Shown one piece after another: positions 1 through 4,960 of a stretch of 5,043 nucleotides of DNA. Every line of letters starts with the position of its first letter. Position 1 is the stretch's first letter. The notes beneath the pieces are model-generated. The model was given only the letters and a program-made list of their open reading frames with translations. It had not been told where the DNA came from and did no database searches. This DNA is from Spirochaetaceae bacterium (GTDB lineage Bacteria; Spirochaetota; Spirochaetia; Treponematales; Rectinemataceae): assembly GCA_016794765.1 (NCBI GenBank), contig JAEUJG010000610.1, positions 1 to 5,043 on the forward strand, given 5' to 3'. The position numbers and the translations under genes were made by a program.

Positions 1-1
1 C

Positions 2-175
2 GGCCTCGGCTCGGATTTCGACGGCTGGACCGAGCGCTACGGCGTGGCCTTCGCCGACTGCACGCGCCTCCCAGCCCTGACGGCGGCCCTCCTCGAGAGG
101 GGATATTCCCGCGGGGACACCGCCGCTATCATGGGCGGCAACTGGCTCCGCGTCATCGGCGAGATCGTCGGCTAG
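2..175 (+). CDS. Membrane dipeptidase (peptidase M19), C-terminal fragment
   Basis: This is the last 57 codons of a gene whose start lies before the window; position 2 is the first complete codon and TAG at 173-175 ends it. The M19 (renal dipeptidase) family are zinc enzymes that hydrolyse dipeptides, including some with a D-residue at the C-terminal side. Two family marks are visible. GSDFDG lies at fragment residues 3-8, and its first Asp corresponds, from memory, to the substrate-binding Asp288 of human renal dipeptidase. Near the end GGNWLRV matches the usual GGNxLRV closing helix. The stretch between them (LPALTAALLERGYS) also fits the family pattern of leucine-rich helix then 'GYS' turn. 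The metal-binding His and Glu residues lie upstream and cannot be checked. The DMT transporter gene starts 27 bases downstream on the same strand, so the two are probably co-transcribed. The family call is firm; the exact substrate is unknown. Confidence 0.88.
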   Translation, partial: GLGSDFDGWTERYGVAFADCTRLPALTAALLERGYSRGDTAAIMGGNWLRVIGEIVG

Positions 176-202
176 GCGCGGGGGCCCGGAAAGGATACCT
201 GG

Positions 203-1114
203 ATGCCCGCCGCGATCGCCCTGCTTTCCGCCCTCCTCTTCGGGACGGGAGATTTCCTGAGCGGCCTCGCGGCCCGCCGCGCCGGCCTCAAGCGGACGAT
301 GCTCGTGACGCAGGCCGCGGGCCTCGTCCTCCTTCTCGCCGCGGCGCCCCTCGCGAGCTCCGCCGCGCCCACCGCGGCCGACCTGGCCTGGGGCGCCCTC
401 GCGGGGCTCTGCGGAGCGCTGGGCCTCTCGGCCCTCTACCGCGGCCTGGCTGAAGGCCTGGCGGCGGTGGTGGCGCCCGTCTCCGCCCTCGTCGCGGCCC
501 TCCTGCCGGTGCTTTTCGGCGCCATCCTCGGCGAAAGGCCTTCCGCGACCGCCCTCGTCGGCGGCGCGCTCTGCATCCCCGCGATCGTCCTCCTCTCCTG
601 GGAAGGCGGCGGCCAGGCGGAGGGCGGCAGGGCCAAGGCCTCCCTCGCCGTCGGCGCCCTGGCCGGCCTCTTCCTCGGCGTCTTCTATGTGGCCATCTCG
701 CGAACCTCGGGCGGCTCGGGCCTCTGGCCCCTCGTCGCGGCGAGGAGCGCGGCCCTGGCGGCGATCGCCGTCGCCGCCGCGCTCGGCCTGCCCTTGCTGG
801 CCGGCGCCCCGGCGGGGAGCGGAGACGCCACCCCGGCGAAGCCCGGTCCGGCGCGCGGTCCAGCGCGCGGTCCGGGACTCCTCCTCAGGCACTGGCCCGC
901 GCTCGCCGGCGGCGCCTTCGACGCCTCGGCGAACATCGCCTTCCTGGTCGCGAGCCGGAGCGGACTCCTCATGATCGTTTCGGTCGTCAGTTCCCTCTAT
1001 CCCGCGCCGACCGTCCTCCTCGCGCGGGTCTTCTTCAAGCAGCGCATCGGCCCCGCCCGCGCCGCGGGCCTAGTCCTGGCCCTGGCAGGCGTCGCCCTGG
1101 TCGCCGCGCGCTGA
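203..1114 (+). CDS. EamA/DMT-superfamily transporter, ten membrane segments
   Basis: A 303-residue inner-membrane protein with about ten hydrophobic segments in two similar halves, the usual size and layout of EamA (drug/metabolite transporter) proteins. The first half ends with a typical EamA stretch at residues 79-132 (YRGLAEG, a long Ala/Val/Leu helix, GAILGERPS, then a final helix). The second half ends at residues 261-303 with SSLYPAPTVLLARVFFKQR, the counterpart of the family 'SLYPxxTxLLA...xE' segment, followed by the last helix; here Lys-Gln replaces the usual Gly-Glu. The N-terminus (LLFGTGDFLSG, residues 11-21) matches the first helix of this group. A hydrophilic Gly/Pro/Ala/Arg loop at about 202-226 is encoded partly by a short tandem repeat. 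ATG at 203 is preceded by GGAAAGGA at 188-195, seven bases away. Members move metabolites such as amino acids, sugars or nucleotides; the substrate cannot be read from sequence. Its operon partner, the M19 dipeptidase, makes an amino acid a reasonable guess only. Confidence 0.88.
   Translation: MPAAIALLSALLFGTGDFLSGLAARRAGLKRTMLVTQAAGLVLLLAAAPLASSAAPTAADLAWGALAGLCGALGLSALYRGLAEGLAAVVAPVSALVAALLPVLFGAILGERPSATALVGGALCIPAIVLLSWEGGGQAEGGRAKASLAVGALAGLFLGVFYVAISRTSGGSGLWPLVAARSAALAAIAVAAALGLPLLAGAPAGSGDATPAKPGPARGPARGPGLLLRHWPALAGGAFDASANIAFLVASRSGLLMIVSVVSSLYPAPTVLLARVFFKQRIGPARAAGLVLALAGVALVAAR
844..876 (+). repeat. 12-base in-frame tandem repeat inside the DMT transporter gene
   Basis: Two full copies of a 12-base unit (CGGTCCGGCGCG at 844-855 and CGGTCCAGCGCG at 856-867, one base different) are followed by a partial third (CGGTCCGGG, 868-876). 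Because the unit is a multiple of three it keeps the frame and encodes the loop sequence GPARGPARGPG at residues 215-225, between two membrane segments of the second half. It is probably a slippage-expanded loop with little effect on transport. Confidence 0.75.
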
Positions 1115-1175
1115 AAGGCCGCGGGCCAGGCGCCCCGAGGCCCCGGGTGCGGCGCGCGGGGGCCCTGCCCGCGAA

Positions 1176-1203
1176 GCGCGGGAGCCGGCTCCGGCTCCCG
1201 CGC
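1176..1203. terminator. Perfect GC palindrome between convergent genes, possible bidirectional terminator
   Basis: Bases 1176-1188 (GCGCGGGAGCCGG) and 1191-1203 (CCGGCTCCCGCGC) are exact reverse complements separated by CT, so either transcript can fold a very stable hairpin of about 11-12 usable pairs. It lies in the 139-base gap after the DMT stop (1114) and after the MFS stop (1254), where a shared terminator would be expected. Neither side has a T-run, so it is not a classical intrinsic terminator; it may instead protect 3' ends or act in U-tract-independent termination. A second, shorter stem, CCCGCG-AAG-CGCGGG at 1168-1182, overlaps its left arm and would compete with it. Apart from these stems and the repeat that follows, I see nothing in the 1115-1253 gap. 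Confidence 0.4.
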
Positions 1204-1250
1204 CGCGTCGTGTCGCGTCGTGTCGCGCCGCGTCCTGCCGCGTCGTGCCG
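1201..1250. repeat. Pentanucleotide tandem repeat, ten YGYCG-type units
   Basis: Read in fives from 1201 the units are CGCCG, CGTCG, TGTCG, CGTCG, TGTCG, CGCCG, CGTCC, TGCCG, CGTCG, TGCCG. Nine of ten fit YGYCG; the seventh differs in its last base. The ten-base version TGTCGCGTCG/TGTCGCGCCG is also visible at 1211-1230. The array is noncoding: it begins inside the right arm of the hairpin and ends three bases before the MFS stop codon complement (1254-1256). It is probably a simple-sequence slippage tract. Confidence 0.75.
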
Positions 1251-1253
1251 GGG

Positions 1254-2540
1254 CTAGGGCTTTTGAGGCGGGGCCGCCAGGAACCAGGAAAGCGCGAAAC
1301 CGAGCGACACGAAGCCGAGGCCGACGGCGAAGGACAGGGGAGCCGCTCCCTCGTGGGCGAGGTCCTTGATCCGGGCCACGACCTGCGGACCGGCGATGCC
1401 CGCGCAGGACCAGGCCGTCAGCACGGCGCCGTAGACGGCGGGAAGGAGCTCGGCCCCGAAGGCTTCGCCGATGAAGGCGGGCATCGCGCCGAAGCCGCCG
1501 CCGTAGCAGAGCAGCACGTAGCAGACGAGGCCGCCGAAGAGCCAGGGACCGCCGGAGGCCAGGGTCGTGGCGATCAGGGCCGCGAAGACCAGGATCTCGG
1601 TGCCGAGCATGAGGCGGAAGGCCCGCGCCCCGCCGAGCCGGTCGGTGACGGCGCCCCAGAGGAAGCGGCCCGCCCCGTTGAAGAGCGAGCTCGCCGCTAT
1701 GAGGGTCGCGCCCGCGGCCGCCATGCCCGCCGCGTCCAGGCCGGAACCGCCCTTCCGCAGGAGGTCCTGGAGCAGGGGCGACTGGAAGCCGATGATGGCG
1801 ATGCCCGCGGCTATGTTGCAGAAGAAGACGAGCCACACGAGGGCGAACCGCCCCGAGCCGATCGCGCGGCGGGCGCCCTTGGCCGGGTCCCGCGCCGGGC
1901 CGGCCTCCGCGGCCTCCGCGGGCGCAGCTCCGTCGGCCGCCGGGGGGTTCCGCAGGAAGAGCGCCGGGATCGCCGTGCCCGCCAGGAACAGCGCCGCGAG
2001 GGCCATGAAGACGCGGTCGAGCCGGCCGCCGGACAGCTCGAGGAGGCGGGGCGCCAGGAGCTTGCTCATGACGAGGGCCCCGAAGCCGAAGCCCATGACG
2101 ACGAGCCCGGTGGCGAGGCCCTTCCTGTCGGGAAACCACTTGGCGACGCTGGCCACGGGCGTCACGTAGCCGAGGCCGAGGCCGGTGCCGCCTATCGCGC
2201 CGAAGCCGAGATAGAGGAGGGGCAGGGAGCGCGAGGCGAGGGCGAGGCCGGCCGTCAGGTAGCCCGCGGCGAACAGGCAGCCGCCGAGCAGGGCCAGCCG
2301 CCGCGGGCCGAGGCGCGGCAGGAGCCGGCCGCCGACCGCCGCCGCGGCGCCGAGAAAGAAGATGGCGAGCGAGAAAACCCAGGCGACCTCGGCGTTCGAC
2401 CAGCCGTAGACGGCGCGGTATTCCCGCACGAGGAGATCCTGGAAATAACTCCAGGCGTACACCGTGCCGAGGCACAGCATGAGGGCGGCGCCCATCGCGG
2501 CGACGGTCCATCGGCTCTTCAGGATCTTCTCGAGGATCAA
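1254..2540 (-). CDS. MFS transporter, oxalate/formate antiporter (OFA) family
   Basis: A 428-residue inner-membrane carrier with twelve predicted helices in two halves joined by a charged, Ala/Pro-rich loop (about 197-231). OFA-family marks, numbered from the chosen start: GTVYAWSYF (25-33) in helix 1, GWSNAEVAWVFSL (46-58), the loop GGRLLPRLGPRR (70-81), GLGYVTP then KWFPDRKGLATG (122-145), NGAGRFLWGAVTDRLG (288-303), YGGGFGAMPAF (346-356) and AWSCAGIAGP (376-385). The family exchanges or imports small carboxylates; OxlT swaps oxalate for formate. OxlT needs a Lys in helix 11, and I see no Lys or Arg in that helix here, so the substrate is probably not oxalate. I chose TTG at 2540 because AAGGAGG lies six bases upstream and membrane helix 1 begins shortly after. 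An in-frame ATG at 2660 would add 40 residues unlike a transporter leader and would run across the promoter region. The gene is divergent from the response regulator and convergent with the DMT gene. Confidence 0.9.
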   Translation of the reverse strand: MILEKILKSRWTVAAMGAALMLCLGTVYAWSYFQDLLVREYRAVYGWSNAEVAWVFSLAIFFLGAAAAVGGRLLPRLGPRRLALLGGCLFAAGYLTAGLALASRSLPLLYLGFGAIGGTGLGLGYVTPVASVAKWFPDRKGLATGLVVMGFGFGALVMSKLLAPRLLELSGGRLDRVFMALAALFLAGTAIPALFLRNPPAADGAAPAEAAEAGPARDPAKGARRAIGSGRFALVWLVFFCNIAAGIAIIGFQSPLLQDLLRKGGSGLDAAGMAAAGATLIAASSLFNGAGRFLWGAVTDRLGGARAFRLMLGTEILVFAALIATTLASGGPWLFGGLVCYVLLCYGGGFGAMPAFIGEAFGAELLPAVYGAVLTAWSCAGIAGPQVVARIKDLAHEGAAPLSFAVGLGFVSLGFALSWFLAAPPQKP

Positions 2541-2546
2541 GGCTGG

Positions 2547-2553
2547 CCTCCTT
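2547..2553 (-). promoter_or_regulatory. Strong Shine-Dalgarno that sets the TTG start of the MFS gene
   Basis: The minus strand reads AAGGAGG here, a full anti-16S match, then a six-base spacer (2541-2546) and TTG at 2540-2538. This is the best ribosome-binding site in the region and outweighs the farther ATG at 2660, which has no comparable purine tract upstream. Confidence 0.8.
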
Positions 2554-2564
2554 GCGGACTCCCC

Positions 2565-2594
2565 ATGGGAGCCGGTAACGCGTTCCGCTGTCAA
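2565..2594 (-). promoter_or_regulatory. Candidate promoter of the MFS gene with an internal palindrome
   Basis: On the minus strand a perfect -35 hexamer TTGACA (2594-2589) is followed after 18 bases by a poor -10, TCCCAT (2570-2565; three of six matches). Transcription would begin near 2558, leaving a leader of about 17 bases that contains the Shine-Dalgarno. The spacer contains the 8-base palindrome AACGCGTT (2577-2584) with a central CG. A perfect -35, a weak -10 and a palindrome between them would suit a regulated promoter, but the -10 is weak enough that this may be a chance match. Confidence 0.4.
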
Positions 2595-2640
2595 GCCGCG
2601 GCCGAAACGCGGAAAAACGGCCCCAGCAATCCCGACAACT

Positions 2641-2668
2641 TTGAAAAGGCATCGCGGCATGCTAGAAT
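2641..2668 (+). promoter_or_regulatory. Sigma-70-type promoter of the response regulator gene
   Basis: TTGAAA (2641-2646) and TAGAAT (2663-2668) are five-of-six matches to the -35 and -10 consensus, with a 16-base spacer. They stand out in otherwise very GC-rich sequence. Transcription would start near 2675, giving an unusually short leader of about 12 bases that opens almost directly on GGAGG (2676-2680), six bases before the ATG at 2687. No similar match occurs elsewhere in the gap on this strand. Confidence 0.65.
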
Positions 2669-2672
2669 GCCG
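2655..2672. promoter_or_regulatory. Inverted repeat overlapping the -10 box, possible operator
   Basis: CGGCAT (2655-2660) and ATGCCG (2667-2672) are exact reverse complements around a six-base centre (GCTAGA). This 18-base dyad covers most of the -10 element of the regulator promoter, so a dimeric protein bound here would block RNA polymerase. No regulator is identified in the window; the resident response regulator has no DNA-binding domain. Confidence 0.4.
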
Positions 2673-2686
2673 TACGGAGGATCGCG

Positions 2687-3118
2687 ATGGCGAGCGAGGC
2701 CATTCTCTGCGTCGACGACGAACCCATCATTCTCATGTCCCTGAAGCGCATGCTCGCCGCCGCGTTCAAGGGTATATACCGTATCGAAATCGCGCTCTGC
2801 GCCGACGAGGCCTTCGGCCTCATCGAGGAGCTCCGCGGCGAGGGCATCTCGGTCCGGCTCGTGCTCTCCGACTGGCTCATGCCCGGCATGAAGGGCGACG
2901 AATTCCTCACCCTGCTCCGGGAAAGGCATCCAGCCATCGACTCGATCATGCTGACCGGACAGGCCGACGAAGCCTGCCTCGAGCGGGCGCGACGCGACGC
3001 CGCGCTCTTCGCCTGCGTCCGCAAGCCCTGGAGGAACGCCGAACTCCTCGAAACCATCAAGGCCTGCCTGGAGGAACCAGGCGCCGACGACGCGGCGGGG
3101 AGCCGGCCCGGGCTATAG
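2687..3118 (+). CDS. Single-domain response regulator (receiver only)
   Basis: A 143-residue cytoplasmic protein made of one receiver (REC) domain at about residues 4-127, with a short polar tail and no output domain. All key residues are present: the acidic pair Asp10-Asp11 in CVDDEP, the phospho-acceptor Asp62 in LSDWLMPGMKGDEF, the switch Thr90 in MLTGQAD, and Lys113 followed by Pro-Trp in VRKPW. The 'LSDxxMPGMKGDEFL' and 'LTGQA' wording is typical of a receiver subgroup usually found beside large sensor kinases or fused to HD-GYP or other output modules (from memory). GGAGG lies six bases before the ATG. The gene converges on the histidine kinase with a six-base overlap, so this kinase is its most likely phosphodonor even though the two are not in one operon. 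With no output domain it probably works by binding a partner protein or passing phosphate on. The family call is near certain; the pathway is unknown. Confidence 0.93.
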   Translation: MASEAILCVDDEPIILMSLKRMLAAAFKGIYRIEIALCADEAFGLIEELRGEGISVRLVLSDWLMPGMKGDEFLTLLRERHPAIDSIMLTGQADEACLERARRDAALFACVRKPWRNAELLETIKACLEEPGADDAAGSRPGL

Positions 3119-4960
3119 GGGGGCCGCGGCGGGCAGGGACACCTCGAAGACCGTTCCCCCAGGCCCCGTCCTGAAGCGTATGTCGCCGCCGTTCGATTCC
3201 ACGATGCGCTTGGCGACGCAGAGGCCGAGCCCGCGCCCCGCCCCCCGGGGCTTGGTGGTGAAAAAGGGCTCGAAGATCCTTCCGCGATGCTCCTCCGGAA
3301 TCCCCTTCCCCGTGTCGGCGACCGCCACGAGCACGCGATCGCCCTCCCTCGCCGCCGACACCGAAATTTCCCCGCCGCTCTCCAGGGCCTGCGCCGCGTT
3401 GTCGATGAGGTTGATCCAGACCCGGCCGATCTCGTCGGCCCGGCCGAAGGCGCGCGCGCCCGACTCCACCTTGCGCGTCAGGCGGATTCCGCGCCGCTCG
3501 GCGTCGCGGTAGAGCGCCAGAACGCCCTCGAGCTGCAGGGAAAGGTCGAAGGGCGAGGGGCGCTCCGAGTCCTCGAAATCGGCGTAGAAGCGCAGGGCCT
3601 GCACGGATTCGGCGGCCTTGCCGGCCGCGGCGCCGATCACCCAGGCGCCCCGCGCGGCCTGCCCCCAGGCATGGGCCGCGCCCAGGGCCCGCCGGCCCTC
3701 CTCCGTGGCCAGGACGGGCAGGAGCTCCCCGGCGCGATGCGCGGCCCTGAGCTCGGAGAGCTCCTCGGCGAGGCCCTGGGCGTCGGCGAGGCCGGCCGCG
3801 GCCAGGAGCTCCGCGGCCTTGCGCCGGCCGGCCCTCGACTCCCGCGACTCGGCGAAGCTCTCGGCCCGGAAGGCCTCGGAGAAGTCCCGCGCCAGGCCCT
3901 CGAAGAGCGCCCTGCCGGAGGGTCCGAGCTCCGCGTAGCCGCGCGCGAGCGGCAGGCCGGGATCCCAGAGCAGGCGCTCGAGCTCCTCCGACGAGGACAG
4001 GATGGCCGCGAGCGGCGTGTTGACCTCGTGCGCGACCCCCGCCGCCAACCGGCCGAGGGCGGCCATCTTCTCCGCCAGGATCACGCGGGACTGCGTCTCC
4101 CTGAGTTCGGCCAACGCGCCATCGAGGCTTTCGTTGGCGCGCCCGAGCTCTCTGGTCCGCTCCCGCACCTTGCCCTCGAGGCCGGCGTTGAGGTCGGCGA
4201 TGCCGTCGGCCATCGCGTCGAAGGTCTCCGCCAGCCGGCCGAATTCGTCGCGGGAGCGATAGCCGGTCCTGGCGCCGAAATCACCCCCGCCGAAGGCCGC
4301 GGCCGCGGAGGACAGGGCCTGGAGCGGCCGGGAGAGGGAGCGACCGAGGATCAGGGCCGAACCGAGGGCGAAGGCCGCCGACATCGCGGCGAGCCCGATG
4401 GCGGCGTTCCTGGCCGCGGCGGCCTCGGCCCGGACCTCCGCGAAACCGGCGGAAAAGTCCCGGTCGTTCGCCAGCGCGAGCGCGTCGAGCTTCGCCGAGA
4501 GCCCCGACTCGAGCCGGCCGAAGCGCTCCAGGACTCCCGGCTCGCGCAAGGCCCCCGGGCCGGCGCCGACGGCGGAGGCGGCGAAGAGGTAATAGCGCTG
4601 GAAATCCTCGCGCAGCGCGTCGACCTCGTCGGCGCGGGCCGGATTGTCGCGCCGCAACTCGGCGAGGTCGTCGTAGAAGGCCGCGGCCAGGGCGTCGACC
4701 TCGGCGAGGATCGACGCGCTCCGGCCCACCTCCTCCCGCACGAAGGCGCGAAGCACGCCGGAGAGGACGCCGTGGAGGTGATCCTTGGCGGAGGTCGAGG
4801 CCGCGTGGGCGGCGAGCTGCCGGCCGGCCAGGGCATCCATCGCGGTCGCGAAACCGGAGATCGATGAGACGTTGAGCCAACCGGCCAGGACCGAAGCGGC
4901 GGCGACCACGCCCAAGGCCAGGGCAAGGCGTCTTCGGAACCGCATCCTTTGGCCGCTCAC
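3113..4960 (-). CDS. Membrane sensor histidine kinase with HAMP and expanded phosphotransfer region
   Basis: A 615-residue inner-membrane kinase that should autophosphorylate on His and pass phosphate to a receiver, probably the convergent one. Order: basic N-terminus, membrane helix about 12-29, a roughly 155-residue, Ala/Glu/Arg-rich helical region outside the membrane (30-185), membrane helix about 187-206, HAMP (207-258, with Pro212 and DEFG at 238-241), coiled coil (259-298), H-box AAGVAHEVNTPLAAI with phospho-acceptor His311, then the ATPase domain from about 470. That domain has an N-box NLIDNAAQAL (517-526, Asn521), G1 DTGKGIP (549-555), F-box FEPFFTTK (563-570) and G2 GRGLGL (575-580), all intact. 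His311 to Asn521 is 210 residues, about twice the usual gap, because an Ala/Glu/Arg-rich helical stretch (about 325-445) lies before what looks like the second helix (about 445-465). The start is GTG at 4960, overlapping the previous stop as GTGA; ATG at 4945 (residue 6) is the alternative. Neither has a strong Shine-Dalgarno. Confidence 0.93.
   Translation of the reverse strand: MSGQRMRFRRRLALALGVVAAASVLAGWLNVSSISGFATAMDALAGRQLAAHAASTSAKDHLHGVLSGVLRAFVREEVGRSASILAEVDALAAAFYDDLAELRRDNPARADEVDALREDFQRYYLFAASAVGAGPGALREPGVLERFGRLESGLSAKLDALALANDRDFSAGFAEVRAEAAAARNAAIGLAAMSAAFALGSALILGRSLSRPLQALSSAAAAFGGGDFGARTGYRSRDEFGRLAETFDAMADGIADLNAGLEGKVRERTRELGRANESLDGALAELRETQSRVILAEKMAALGRLAAGVAHEVNTPLAAILSSSEELERLLWDPGLPLARGYAELGPSGRALFEGLARDFSEAFRAESFAESRESRAGRRKAAELLAAAGLADAQGLAEELSELRAAHRAGELLPVLATEEGRRALGAAHAWGQAARGAWVIGAAAGKAAESVQALRFYADFEDSERPSPFDLSLQLEGVLALYRDAERRGIRLTRKVESGARAFGRADEIGRVWINLIDNAAQALESGGEISVSAAREGDRVLVAVADTGKGIPEEHRGRIFEPFFTTKPRGAGRGLGLCVAKRIVESNGGDIRFRTGPGGTVFEVSLPAAAPL

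Noticed and set aside
1201..1250. Possible CRISPR-like array
   Set aside because: Units are five bases with no spacers; it is a simple tandem repeat.
2597..2623. GGCCG...CGGCC short inverted repeat with an A/T-rich run in the divergent gap
   Set aside because: Only five pairs with a 13-base loop, no gene end on either side; not a convincing terminator or riboswitch.
997..2652. A 551-codon open frame on the - strand
   Set aside because: It is a frame-shifted, Arg/Pro-rich reading of the MFS region that also runs into the DMT gene; long chance frames are common at this GC content.
2541..2660. A 40-residue N-terminal extension of the MFS protein starting at ATG 2660
   Set aside because: The extension is not membrane-like and covers the divergent promoter region; TTG at 2540 has a full AAGGAGG at proper spacing and leaves a normal OFA N-terminus.
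1245..2744. A 499-codon open frame on the + strand across the MFS gene
   Set aside because: The product is low-complexity, rich in Glu/Arg/Gly/Ala with no domain or membrane segment. It is the complement-strand shadow of a GC-rich gene whose own frame gives clear OFA motifs.
2464..3174. A 236-codon + strand frame overlapping the response regulator
   Set aside because: Arg/His-rich product without a domain; the regulator frame has every REC catalytic residue plus promoter and Shine-Dalgarno.
3287..4867. A 526-codon open frame on the + strand across the kinase gene
   Set aside because: Gly/Glu/Arg-rich with no recognisable domain; the opposite strand carries all the histidine-kinase boxes.
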